This document shows, piece after piece, positions 23,201 to 34,741 of a DNA stretch of 64,000 bases; the first letter of the stretch is position 1; each line of letters begins with the position of its first letter. The DNA comes from Amblyomma americanum. Lineage: Eukaryota > Arthropoda > Arachnida > Ixodida > Ixodidae. The DNA lies in assembly GCF_052857255.1 (NCBI RefSeq), contig NC_135498.1:115573134-115637133 (forward strand). Reading direction: 5' to 3'. A model generated the notes under the pieces. That model was given only the letters and a program-made list of their open reading frames with translations, did not search any database and had not been told where the DNA came from. A program made the position numbers and the translations under genes.

Positions 23201-24313
23201 AGCCATTATGAAAAAATGAATGTAGGCACAGCATATGCTGAATTTAACCATGCAGTAGCATCTGCCTTACGGCTTCTGGTCGAGCAGGGCAAAATGGACG
23301 AAAAGGCCCTCACGACAGAATGGTTCGTGGACCAGGTGTTCAAGTGGTTTTCCCTCATGACATCTCGAACGCCAACCATGGCTTTGTGTGACCCCTGCCC
23401 TGTAAAGGGAAAGGAAGCTGTGACCTTCCCGACTAACTTCATGGAGGTCTTCAGGAACCTCGGCATCATTGCCAAAGGAAAGACGAATGCAGCATGGAAG
23501 CCTGTCCAGGCCGGCATAATAATAACGACTACAACTGCACTGAAATTACGCGAACTGTATGTGCAAAGCAAGAATCTGAAGTTTCTGATGTTGAGTCGCC
23601 TGTGCCAAGACGCACTTGAGAACCTATTTAGCATGATAAGAGTTAAGTCGCCCATGCCCAGAGCACAAGAATTCAAGTACACCTTAAGAGTCATTGTCCT
23701 GGCACAATTCTTCAAGCCAAGCAGGCATGGCTCTTACGACACTAATGACTGTTCAGCTAAGATTTGCTTTCCTTCCGACCTGACTTGGCTGAAGAACTAG
23801 ATAATATAAATATGCCAGAGGAAGTAGGAGACCTTGAGGCTGAAGAACAGCAGTCTCTACAGTATGTCGCTCGTTATGTGGCACACAACATCATGAAAAA
23901 GCACAAGCTCTGTGAGAGCTGCAGAGCTTTATTGGCTTAGCCGGCAAAGAATGAAAACAGGTTTTTGGCGCTCAGGAACTACGTTCCAGACAAGCAATCT
24001 CTTTGCACACCCTCCGAAAATGTTATGCACCTCATAGAGTGTGCACAGACATACATCAGGGAGAATGAAGAGTTTCTTGCCATGGATAAAGCCAACGTTG
24101 ATCAAGTCAGAACCCTCATTGCAGCTGTGGAGCCCACGTTCACTGTTTTTCCTGCATGTCACAATGTAGCAGACAAAGTTGTGTGTGAATTTTTGTTGTG
24201 TAGGCTGCGCCTTGCACTGCATGCAAAAAATGAAATGCTGCAAAAGAAAGCAGCACAGAACTTTAAGTGCGGATCAAAAAGTGTTGGCATGCGTGCAGCT
24301 GTTTTTACTGTGA
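20241..24313 (+). pseudogene. P-element/THAP9-like transposase, catalytic exons
   Basis: Exons with matching phases: 20241-20667 (coiled-coil-like ERKKRARAEMECDALR, then GYEYLRGNGWPLPAERALQK), about 21002-21164 (EERYAVLMLNKIQLTPGLEY), 21671-21793 (THALVFMLGGIASRWKQTVA), 22474-22796 (CITSDMGGGNQAIWRL, HFLADAPHLLKNLRGHL) and 23108 onward (DALENLFSMIRVKSPMP, YVARYVAHNIMKK). This is the RNase H-like core of P-type transposases. Lesions: TAA at 20297, a one-base loss near 20555, a frameshift near 23780 and TAG at 23938-23940. In the first acidic motif the family D is N (LMLNKI). The last codons run into a LINE at 24314; across it the reading ends VFTVK and TGA (30222-30226). Confidence 0.88.
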
Positions 24314-24633
24314 GTTGAGTTGAGCTTAATGGCACATAAGCGACTAAGGCTATCATGCCCAAAGATCAAGGTATAGTAAATTGTTTTCAGTGGATTTTTA
24401 CAAAGGTATAAAAAATACAGCGGTGTAGAATGCCTAAAAGGTTATACCCTTCTGCCCAGTAATGAGAGCAAAACAAGATATTAAAGGTTTCAAAGGAGGC
24501 TGGGTACCCTCATCAGCCGTCCTTGGCTGGGCAAGGACTGGAGGCCCCCAACCAATCAAAATAAAAACCTCAGCCCTTTTCTCTGGAATGCGAAAGTGGC
24601 TGAGGTGCATCAGGCAAAGTACTGGGTCATGTT

Positions 24634-27600
24634 TTACATATTTTTAAGAACACCAGCTTCTGTTAAAAATCTAAAAATGCAGGACACGTCCACACTTGCA
24701 CTTTCACCTAAAAGCAGTGATGGATGAAAAGGGATGCGTTGGTTACAAAATGGAGAGAAGCACTTTTTCCATAGCTTTTCCAGTTTTGAACATGAAATTG
24801 AAATGTGACTGACTGTAAGTTCATCTCCACATGCACAAACTGGTTTGTCTTCTTTTGTTACCAGGAAGTTGTGAGTAATGTGTGTGTGGCCTATACGGAG
24901 GCGACAGATAATGACTTCGTTGAAACGTTTCTGATGCACACATGACTTCCATTCACCGAGCACTGGTTTTATTAAGTGTAGCTTGTTATTTACTTCGCTG
25001 TCCCAAATGGACTGCAAAATTTTCCTTGCCTTACATTGTAGTAATTTCATGCAATCTTTATAGGGTACATTTACATTCTTTATTTGCTTGCCACACGCTT
25101 GAGCAGCCCACAAATTGCTCTTTCATTGCCCTTTATGCCGACATGACTTGGTGCCCAGCAGAGTCTTATGTTTTGTCCTTGAGCTAGGGCTGTAGTAATG
25201 TTGTGTATGAGGTCGCCAAGCAGCGGGGTTATTGCATTTCTAGAACGAACGGCTGAGAGCACACTTAGCGAGTCTGTGTAAATAATACTGTTGGAGAGGT
25301 TCTCATTTACTATTTTTTCTATGGTTACATAGATAGCGTAACATTCCGCAGTAAAGATTGAAGCACACTGTGGAAGGCTTACTATTTTATTCCAATTCGT
25401 GTGTACCGCTGCACTTCCAACGCAAGCTTTTGTTTTTGAACCGTCTGCATAAAAAGCTGCGTAATTACTGCATTTTTGTTCAAACGTGAGGAATTGTTGT
25501 ATGATATGTTCTTGCGGAATTTGTTTTTTACGGAAGTCTGTCAGAGTAAGATCACAGATTTCCGGAAAGATGTACCATGGCAGAAGTGGACCTCGTCTTC
25601 GAAAAATGCTTGGCAATATGTCTAGTACGCCAAATTTCTGGCATATGTCTTGGAATTGTAAGAGCAGTGGATGGGTAGCTTGCGGTTTATTGTTAAAGAG
25701 TACTCTAGATGGGCACTCTGTAGCGATGGGGTAACAAATATGTTTGTGCAGTGAACGAATTTTTAGAATGTACGAGCATGTGAGCATGGCTCTTCTGTCT
25801 GTAAGTGACGGCTCGGTTTCAACATAAAGACTGTTTATAGGTGACGACCTATAAGCGCCAGTTGAAAGGTGTAAACCTAAATTATGCACTGGGTCGAGTC
25901 GTTTCAAATACGATGGCCTTGCTGAACCATATACTATGCTGCCAGCCATAGTCTAAGCAGGATCGTACCACAGAGCAGTAGATTTTTAGAAGGCTTGCCC
26001 TGTCAGAACCCCAGTGTTTATGTGAAAGCACTTCGAGTATATTCAGTGATCGGGAAGGATGTACAAGCTATATGAAGGTCGTCTACATAGACTGAGTACC
26101 TGATGGACCTCGGGATTATTTTTCTAAGCGAGTTCAATTTTACAACAGAGGGTAGTGCTTAAAGGGACACTGAGGAGAAATTGAAGTTGGCTTGTATCGA
26201 TAGAATAGCAGCTCCTGATCACAAAAACGCCACTCTTACTGAAAACAAAGCTCTTGTAACGTAGAAAATAGCAAGAACCAAAATACAGGTGTCGCCGCCA
26301 CAGGCCAATCTCGCAAGTACAAGCGTGATGACTTCCTAGGACAAGAGGCGCCACCTTGGAGGAATTTTCCTTACTTCATGGAAGCCACGAATCTCTGAGG
26401 CTGGCAAAGAAAGGTTGCGCACCGCACCGCTAGCCGTCAGAAATCACGGAGTCTGCGTTTACGTCACGTGTCACGTCACTCCGTTCTGTGACGTCATAAG
26501 AGTTCTCCATGTCATCATAAGAGTTCTCGAGTTTGAATCAGAGCGGCGGGAAAAACTTTCTCAACTTCGAATCCAAATTTCTTCAAAATAAATGCATCTT
26601 TCGCGCCTGGACAAGCGGCAACAAAGCCATGAAATGCCAAACTATCAGATTTTGCTAACAAAAAAAAAATGATAGAGTTCTCCTCAGTGTCCCTTTAATA
26701 TACAGCCTTGTGGTACTCAATTTTCCTGAAAAAAATTTCTCGAAAGCATTGAGACCAGTTGGACATTAAATGAACGGTTAGAAAAAAAGTCTTTAAGGGA
26801 GTTCAGCATTCTGCCACGGATGCTGAGCTCAGCTGTCTTGGAGAATCCCGAACCTCCATGTTGTATCATAAGCTTTTTCTAAATCGAAAAAGGCTGCCAA
26901 ACAGCATTGTTTGTGGATAAAAGCTTCTCTGACAGTATTTTCTAGACAGACTAGGTGATCTGTTGATAGGAGATGTTGGAGGTTTATTAGGTTTAAGAAA
27001 CGGTACAATAATAGCTTTTTTCCAGGCATCAGGTATTTTCCCTGATATCCAAACTGTGTTAAAGAATCTTAAAAGTGTTTCTATGGCAGGCTCAGAAAGA
27101 TGGGCAAGCATTTCATAGTGTATTTGGTTGGCTCCTGGAGCAGTTTTTTTTCCGGCAGACAGTACTCTGTTTATTTCTTGGAGAGTAATTAAATTGTATT
27201 CTTCTTTTTCACCTCCATTTATTGAAAGTCTTTGTTTTTCGGTTACATTTTTGTGTTTTATAAATGACTGCGTATATTGCGATTAACTGGAAACTGCAGC
27301 AAAGTGTTCACCCAAAATGTCTGCCTGTTCCCTTATGCTTGTTTCTGTGCCAGGTGTTGTCAGAAGAGGAATTGTGAACGGTGAGAAGTTGTTTATTTTT
27401 CGAACCTGCTCCCACATTTTTTTAGATGTGATTTGACTGTTTATAGATAAAACATAACTCTGCCATGAAGCTTTTTTGGCAATGCGACGGATGTACCGAG
27501 CTTTTTAAAATATACGAGATTTTCATGTGTCGGATACCTGTGAAGTTTACCCCAAGTCCTTGCAGTCTTTTGTCCACCACACTTTGTGGTTTTGTCGCAC

Positions 27601-28434
27601 TACTCCAGAAGACTGCGGAATAGCTAATTCTGCAGCCGCTATGATACAATTGGTGAACGTTTCGTTTAGCTGATCGATGGTCAGGTTTTCTAAATCTATA
27701 TTTTGTAAAGTGGATTTTTCTCTAAAATGTTCCCAGTCTGCTAGATGCAGCTTCCAGCACTGCGGTTTTGTGAGGATTATTTCCGGTGGAGACATTAAAC
27801 TTACTAGCATAGGGAGGTGATCGCAACCGTATGGGTTGTCAATGACATCCCATTTAAAGTCGTTAAAAACAGAAGGCGAAGTAAATGACAAATCTAAACA
27901 GGTCATTTTTTCCGACGTAAAGGAGCAGTATGTGGCCTTTTTAGCATTTAAAAGACATACATTACTTGTAAGGATAAAATCTTCGATTATTTGTCCCCTA
28001 GAGTCACAGCGCTCGCTTACCCAAAAAGGGGAGTGAGCGTTAAAATCCCCAACTACTAAATATGGTTGTGGAAGCTCATGAATGAGTTCTTGTAGATCAT
28101 GAACCGTTAATGTAAAATGTGGAGGAATATATACAGAACAGATAGTAATTGTTTTATAGCTGATGATGCTGACCACAACGGATTCAAGTTTTGTTTTGAT
28201 TTCTCGAGCAGGGACGCTGCTTCGAACGACAATTGCGACGCATCCCGAGAGTCTATTAGCCTGCTCGCGATCGCGTCTAAATGTTTTGTAATGTTTCAGG
28301 ATTTTCATATGTTGTGGACCTAGATTGGTTTCCTGAAGATATAAGGCTACAGGCAACATTGACCCTAAAATATCTGTTATGTCACTGTAATTCCTCAACA
28401 GGCCTCTACAGTTCCACTGAACTAAAAAAGCCAT
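24634..28434 (-). pseudogene. LINE B copy 2 ORF2: endonuclease, RT, RNase H
   Basis: The frame 28434-27547 (295 codons) is a near-intact APE endonuclease: VQWNCRGLLRN, LYLQETNL, YLVVGDFNAHSPFW, LDLSFTSPSVF, YGCDHLPMLV. RT follows in broken frames: CLAAFFDLEKAYDTTW (about 26900), VPQGCI-LS (split by the MITE) and YSVYVDDLHIA (YVDD at 26078-26089), after which part of the thumb is deleted. The RNase H frame 25949-25080 has AFYADGSKTKACVGSAAV, FTAECYAIYVTIEKI, IIYTDSLSVLSAV and LCWAPSHVGIKGNE. The tail 25113-24634 has CACGDELTVSHISISC. Stops and shifts in RT disable it. Confidence 0.88.
26163..26694. mobile_element. 532-bp MITE with 17-bp perfect TIRs and TTAA duplication
   Basis: The termini AGGGACACTGAGGAGAA (26163-26179) and TTCTCCTCAGTGTCCCT (26678-26694) are exact inverse complements, flanked on both sides by TTAA (26159-26162, 26695-26698). 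There is no coding capacity. TTAA targets are used by piggyBac and Kolobok families. It sits in the RT gene of LINE B copy 2; taking it out with one TTAA restores the RT motif across the site. Confidence 0.93.
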
Positions 28435-28465
28435 GTTTATCTTTTGGGGTGGAAAGATATGAGGC

Positions 28466-29639
28466 TTACTTATGTTCTGGGCCCGTTATGAGAGGCCTGT
28501 CTTTTTTTCGCTCGAGAGAGCTGTTCCGCCTCTGTAAAAGAGGCGGAGTGGGAGTTGTATCCATCACATCAACAGAGGTGCTGGAGGGCCGCGGTTGTGT
28601 TAGTTTCAAGCCTCCCCCAATGGGGGGAACTCCTGCGGGATGCCGACCCATGGACCGGCGCTCCCTGGTTTGATGGTGGCAGAGCAGCCTTCACTGTCGC
28701 CGCCTGGGGCGTGGAGGGCCCTGCCATCGGCTCGGTGGAAGTGGCCTCGGCAGGTGCCGGAGCGCTTTGTGGTGCTACGCCCCTGCGCACCACATCAGCG
28801 AGGTTTGGTTTTGCTGTGAAAGAGAATGTGTTGATAAGCGCAAAATGCCTTCTTGCCTCTTTAAATGAAATGTTTTCTTTGGTCTTTATGGTGATGATTT
28901 CTTTTTCCTTTTTCCAGGACGGACAAGCCCTGGAGTACGCAGCGTGGTCTCCGCAGTTTGCGCAGCGCAGTGCTGCGTCACGTTCCTCACAATGACGGTC
29001 CTTCGAGGCCCATTTCGTGCAGGTTTTGCAGCCGCGGCAGGCCTGTGAGCCATGGCCAAACTTTTGACAGTTGAAACATCGGCGGGGATTGGGTATATAA
29101 TGTCTGACATTGACTTTCAAACATCCAACTTCGATCGTTTCGGGCAAAGTGCTGGCGTTAAATGTGAGGACCATGTGTTTGGTGTCTATTTCTTTATTAT
29201 ACTTGCGGATTTTGATTCGGTGAACGTCAATCACATTCTGGTCGGTGAGCCCTTGAAGCATTTCGGCTTCTGTTAAATGGATGAAGTCACTTTCTGAGAT
29301 AACGCCTCGGACTGTGTTAAGGGATCGGTGGGGAGTCACGGAGACAGGGATGTCCCCTATGGAAGCAATGCTTGAGAGTTTCAAGCACTGGATGCTCTCG
29401 CGCAATTCAAGGAGTAGGTCGCCGCTGGCAATTTTTGATACCTTGCAACCAGGGCCCAAGGCATGTATTAAGCATTTGGACACAAGAAATGATGATATTA
29501 TTTGGGCTTGCTTTTGTTCGCATTCACTGTGAATAACATGAAACTTTGAAAATGCTTGTTCCTTTTTAGAGAAAAAATCTTCTGCTTCGTTCCGCCCTCT
29601 CTTGAGAGAGCGATCTGGTTTCGAAAAGGGGGGAGCCAT
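28466..29639 (-). pseudogene. LINE B copy 2 ORF1 (zinc-knuckle nucleic-acid-binding protein)
   Basis: The best start is the ATG at 29639 (MAPPFSKPDRSLKRGRNEAE); an upstream ATG at 29759 is in the same frame but outside the conserved part. The ORF is open to 28569: TLNTVRGVISES-like block, then VNVRHYIPNPRRCFNCQKFG, giving the CCHC knuckle CFNCQKFGHGSQAC, two further Cys clusters (CRGCKTC, CANCGDHAAYSRAC), a basic helix and a Pro/Ala-rich end. A frameshift near 28600 diverts the C-terminus; the alternative frame ends at 28466. This is the best preserved ORF1 in the window and may be only mildly damaged. Confidence 0.82.
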
Positions 29640-30221
29640 AAAAAAATGTAGTATTCGGTCATGGTCCCAGCCACCCACCACGGAGTCCAACAAGGGGACG
29701 GGACAGGAACTTGAAAGCAAGTCCTGCCCACGCCAGCTGCACACCTCGACTATAACCAAATATGATGCAACTCAGGGTAGTTGGTCACACAAGGTTAACC
29801 CTCGCCACCAGGAAAAAAGGAAAAACCAAGAAGTGAGTAGGAGATAGGAGAATTGTGAGAAAGAGATAGGAAAGTGAAAGACGGAGGGGAGGACAGGAAA
29901 AGGCGACTGCCGATTTCAACCGGTCGTCTAAGGCCGGAGGTGCCGTCTACAGGAAGCTGGGGCCAAAGTGGTGTGTTGCCTCCGCCGAGGGGCCTTAAAG
30001 GTCGAAACGCTCGGCATCAGCTCAAACACCAGGATCCCCTTTCCCCGGACACGGCAATGCCACGCACGGCTAGGCGCGGGTGCTCGGGTCCGCGGTGATG
30101 CACTGTTCACCATCATCCCCTTGCGGGGATGTCCCTGCGGATGCTCGAGAACCTGTGGTGTCGCCACTCACCAACGCCTGCAAGCCGCAGACGGCCCCCT
30201 GCGGGGATGTTTCAACTGTGA

Positions 30222-30404
30222 AGTGAGCTGTAACTTTGAAAATGGTCTAGCTCTTCAAGCATAAATTCTATGTCCGTATCAGTATGTTGTTGCACTGTAA
30301 TAAGAATTGATAGTGAGGTACCATTATTCCACGTTTTGCATGTCTCAGGCTGAAAAGGCTGACGTGTTTTTTTAATATGGGCTTGGTACACTGTCTTTAG
30401 TACC
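30222..30404 (+). other. Sequence downstream of the P-like transposase
   Basis: Begins with the last two codons and stop of the transposase (30222-30226 after the duplication). It would be its 3' UTR. No clear AATAAA within it; no terminal inverted repeat of a P element identified. Confidence 0.4.
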
Positions 30405-30917
30405 GTTAAAGGACTATAGACACCACATTTTTGCTTCCATGTTTTCTTGTTTCAAACGGTGCGTTAGACATTCGTATACATGGAGTAGCCTGTGGTATTT
30501 GTGTACAACCACTAAATAATTTATAATTGAATTTCTTGACGCTGTTCCGGTTTCACCAAATGACGACTGTGACGTCGTTGATATTTTGGTCACGTGATCC
30601 ACTAGAAAAACTAATATAATCGCTGACAGGTCATTTTTTGTCATTCTAGGTCTTGGAAGAGGCTGGATTAAATATCGTAGTGAATTAAAACTACACATCA
30701 GCGATTGTAATAATTTTTAGTGGATCACGTGGCCAAAACATTAACTTGACATCACAGTCGTTGTTCGGTCAATGAAACCGAAACAGCATGAGAGAAGAAA
30801 TTCAATTATAAATTATTTATCGGTTGTAGGCAAATACCACCCGCTAACCCATGTATTCTAATGTCTAATGCATCGTTTGACAAAACACATATAAAATTAA
30901 ATGTTTATAGTCCTCTA
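30405..30917. mobile_element. Fold-back MITE with ~200-bp inverted arms
   Basis: The left arm (30407 to about 30622) and right arm (about 30718-30916) are imperfect inverse complements over most of their length. Shared blocks, seen after reversing the right arm, include GGACTATA, GCATTAGACATT-like, TAAATAATTTATAATTGAAT, CGACTGTGA and CACGTGATCCACTA. The flanks TTAAAGGAC and TTAGAGGAC (reverse) suggest a TA target. No open frame is conserved between arms. A palindrome-type non-autonomous DNA transposon is the best reading. Confidence 0.8.
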
Positions 30918-32699
30918 ACAACAACGGCCATGTGTGTTTGGTGTGAAATGTGTTATGAATTTGGTCACATATGATGTTCCATGCTGAGTTCAGCCTTCAG
31001 TCAGGCAAAAAAGAAATTATTCCAGTTTGCAATATTTAGTTATTTAGTTCTGGATTATTTATTTTCGACTCCTGGCTCAAAACTGCAAGCTGGTTCTGCT
31101 TTTTTTTTTAAAACCTGACCAAGTCTTTATGAGGGGAGTCGGATGGCACAGATATCGAATGCCTGTGGCTCTTTGTCTAGTCTCTGTTGCTGCACTATGT
31201 GGGAAAAAATGCCTTAACCCAGTTTGTGCTGTTCATTGTTGCTGTTATTTTTTTTATAAAAGCTGTATGCATAGTACACAATTTTTAAAACTTATTCAAG
31301 CAGTTTGATGCGTTTGAAATGTTCTTAAATTGCATTGTTTAGGTGGATTGTAAGTACACATTCATATTTGTGTGGTAGTTGATGCTGCATATAAGGCCAT
31401 CTTGGCAAAATGTCGAGTGTATTTAAGCAGCTGTTCTGGTCCGTGCTTAGGACGAGAGTACTGGCTCACTCTGCTTATTATGGCTTGTATGTATGGCTTT
31501 GTAGCTTCGAAAGCTATTTTCTGTATTCTGGAGAAGGATGAAATCAGACTTTGCTGTGGTTTTGAGAAGATACTGTGCAATCGGTGTTCACGCTCTTCCA
31601 GTTTCATTGTCATATGTATAAAATTCATTTTGTTTTTGTTCGTATGTGCCAAGGGTGTTGCTGTTTGAGGATTGGTACTTTTATATGGTGTTTTCAGTAC
31701 TAGGTAGCTGTTATCTTTATGTTGTACAGCAAACTCCACTTGCTGTTCAAGATGACTGCAGGGGTGATAGGTGCTTCTAGTCTTGCATATGCTGTTTGCA
31801 GTGCTTCTACTTTGTTTATTTACACTTGGTGGAGTCAGACTCCAGTGTGTTCCGTAGGTGAAACGTGTTTGCTTCTGGAAGTGAGGTCAGTGATGTGTAC
31901 TTTTTGAATGAGTGTTGTGTTTGCTTGGAACATGCGGATGAGGAGGAACTGGCTCACTTGCCTATTTGCTAGGAAACAATGCTTGTGGGGAAGGTCCTGG
32001 CAAAAGTCACCAGCGCCCGCTCTTGTGAGTTGTAAGAGAAGAGGGTTCCTTTTTTTGTGTAATGCTGTGCCTTCCCAGTGGTGCCAGATGAGGACCTCCT
32101 GTGCCATTCAGCTGCAGAGTAACGCAGAGTAGTTGATTTATGACAAGGTACATGATTTCATAGCTCAAACTGTATCTGCTGATCCCATGAGCTTTTTGAA
32201 AGCTTTTCACAGATAGCAAAACATCCTCTGCAGTGCCATCGAAATTTAATGTATGAAAGAAATGCAGTTGCTGCCACCATTACTACACTTTATTCTTTAG
32301 TCAATGATTACCCCACTTAGCCCGAGGGCGCTACAGCAGGGGAATTAGCTTCACCTCACTGCCATTGTGATGATTGGCGCTGAAACTGAAACTAGTTTTC
32401 TAGCACAGTAATTACAGATCGTGATACGTTCCTAGCAACACACGCATTGAAGCTTAGTTAAAGCTATCTTTATAAATCCAAGAAATGATGGATACAATAC
32501 ATGATGGATGTTGGAGGCAGTTTGTTCATTGGAAGGAGCAAAACTAAGCCATTCTTAATTTCTACTTCAGGTGTACCTCCACTTCCAAGTTTCTTCAGCA
32601 TAAGCACGTTTGGCTTATATGCCATAAGGAGAAAAAAAGCACTATCACTCATTTACGTGCACTTTGTTTTTAGGTGACAGTGTCTTAGTCGGCCCATTT
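30918..32699. other. No gene recognised
   Basis: AT-rich. Open frames of 60-125 codons (for example 31739-31362 minus and 31372-31668 plus, which overlap each other) have no motif I recognise. A stretch at 31908-32130 can be read in plus frames with Cys/His residues, but it is broken by stops and I make no call. Confidence 0.45.
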
Positions 32700-32959
32700 T
32701 TGAAGTTTGCATGGGGTGCCTATTTCATGATCACATTTGACAGAGAGGCTTTACTCAGAAACACAGGATGATGAATGAAGGACGGGATGAGCTCTAATTG
32801 ACAACAGCATCAAGGAAAGCAATGTATGCGCCCAGCCACAACACTTAAACAGGAATGGTGAAAGTTTTGTGATTACATGAAAAAATTTGTATCACAGCAA
32901 AAATCGTTAAAAGCAAAGAAGGTGAAAGCTTCATATCTGTAGCGAAATCAAAAACAATA

Positions 32960-33830
32960 AAGCCTCACCTTAAAACGTCAAAGAAAACCTATATTATCTA
33001 GAATTAGGCAACCTAAGTGCTCTTTGAAGAAAATCATCACCAGATCTATAACTAACATGCGTCCTTTCCCAACCTGTGAATGAGGGGTGCCTCAAGAATC
33101 TCCCTATCTAACTTGTCTTTTAATCGTCCTAAGACTTCTGTGTTTCTGTACAGCAGATAAAAACTGCAGGCTTTACAGTGTATATGCAGATACTGAGCAT
33201 TATTTTTATTAAGTGAAGCACCATGTTCTCTTGGTCAGTTGTTTAGGAAATGACCAGTCTGCCCTATATAAACAGACCTATAGCTCAGAGAGATCTTGAA
33301 AGCCATGCCTGCTGCACATTCAACGAGCTTGGTGACATGCTTCCTATTTGAAACGACTTTCTTCACCATGCTTCAGCTGAAAAGTGTGTAAAGGCTTGAC
33401 TTGTGAAGGGAGTGGGACCTCGTGAAGGCTACGTCTGTGTTGAACTTTTCTGCTATCATTTCGGAACAGAGAGATACAGTGGAAGCAGAGCAAAATCTGA
33501 AATTTCTTTTTCTGCTGTTCTTTTGTGGCACTAAAGACAGCGGGACATCCATATTTTTTGCACAATTTCTGAAACAGGCTTTCTGCAACAGCGGTGAGCA
33601 CCGACGTGTTGGTCTCCTTGAGTATGTCTGGAATAAAAGCTTTCTTTGTCTGTTTGCACTTTTCCCATCCTTCTTTCCCCGTCCTGTTTCTTCGGCAAGT
33701 CTCTCTGTAAAAAGTATTGCCAACTAGCCCAAATTTCCAATTTGTTGATGACTAAAGCCGTGGGCTTGTGGTCGGCAAAATGAAAGAGCAATGCATATGT
33801 TATATATGAGGTCAATAAATGTATCCAAGG
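32960..33830 (-). pseudogene. Penelope-like element relic (RT end and GIY-YIG)
   Basis: Minus-strand frames give FQKLCKKYGCPAVFSATKEQ (33573 region, C-terminal RT/linker of Penelope elements), then the GIY-YIG start VYIGQTGH (VYIGQTG at 33253-33273), YLHIHCKACSF and LKDKLDREILEAPLIHRLG, the conserved end of the nuclease. Stops (after LNN, and in LSEL) and several frameshifts break it. Penelope-like elements encode an RT joined to a GIY-YIG nuclease. 32700-32960 probably holds its 3' UTR. Confidence 0.72.
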
Positions 33831-34216
33831 TGGCTATCGCTTACCTTACAAAAAGCGTTCATATTGTTTACTGCCTTGCTTTCATTGAATGTGTAATTTG
33901 TACCTGGATCTATATTACAAATGAAACTGACCTATAAAAAATAACATTTAAGAGTATATTACCAAACACTGCATGCATGTAATATTCAAGTAACTCATCT
34001 TTTGATTTATTTCCCTTTGGTCACTTGCACACAAGATTGCAGAATCTGACACATTACAGTCCTTCCCTAAAATTTGGTCAATACAAGGCCTATATACTTC
34101 TTTTTCCACTTATTCTTTGCTCATTTATACATACACATTTTGAGCCTGAAACCAACAGCCAGGTGATATTCACAACACATGCTTCAAATTTTGAGCTTGT
34201 AAGCCGAGCACATGCG

Positions 34217-34391
34217 ATGAACTGAAGTCAGCATACATATTAATGTTTTATGTTGAAATGCTATGGTGCATACCCAAATAATGTTGTGCTTGATGCATAA
34301 CAAAATGAACTGAAGTCAGTATACATATTATGTTTTATGTTGGAATGCTACGGTGCATACCCAAATAATGTTGTGCTTGATGCATAACAAG
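34217..34391 (+). repeat. Two-copy 88-bp tandem repeat
   Basis: ATGAACTGAAGTCAG...GATGCATAACAA occurs at 34217-34304 and again at 34305-34391, differing at a few positions. Non-coding. Confidence 0.9.
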
Positions 34392-34741
34392 AAATACAAA
34401 CCAACAGAACACCTAGTAGCTTTAGCTTTAGTTTCACTCTGTCACTAGCTTTGTTCGATTCAGCCGTGGTTCTCTGCACCGCCGACACCGGTTCATGGTG
34501 CACCGCAACAAAGCCCTCAATTCACAGCGCACCCTGCACCACTGTCCGCGATTGATTTGGGTGCAGCCGTGGTGTTGCTGCGGTGCAAGGAACCTTGGCA
34601 CCGTCCGCGAAGGAGGTGCAGGAAAGTTGTGCACGTGTTGGCGGCCTCAGCAGATGACAATCACAATGCTCGTCAACATCGGTGAAGAACTTATGGAAGT
34701 TTTCCCCGTCGTCGACGGATCCGGCGTCATTCTTCGTGAGA

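Larger units (their letters stand above)
24314..30214 (-). mobile_element. I-like LINE family B, copy 2 (full length, with MITE inside)
   Basis: Minus-strand LINE from 5' UTR (30214, starting TGAAACATCCCCGCAGGGGG) to a 3' end of CAACT repeats at 24314-24325. It is flanked by a 7-bp duplication ACTGTGA at 24307-24313 and 30215-30221. Removing it restores the end of the P-like transposase frame, which supports the borders. It encodes ORF1, and ORF2 with endonuclease, RT, RNase H and a C-terminal CCHC-like tail; both are damaged. About 5.37 kb without the internal MITE. Confidence 0.87.

Noticed and set aside
22195..24362. Minus-strand ORFs opposite the P-like transposase
   Set aside because: Shadows of well-supported plus-strand exons; no motifs.
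31908..32130. Cys/His-bearing stretch that might be a zinc-finger exon
   Set aside because: Stops interrupt it and no spacing matches a known finger.
34434..34640. Repeated TGCACC words as a regulatory array
   Set aside because: Irregular spacing and partly inverted; it may be upstream region of the Myb/SANT-like gene but nothing decisive is visible.
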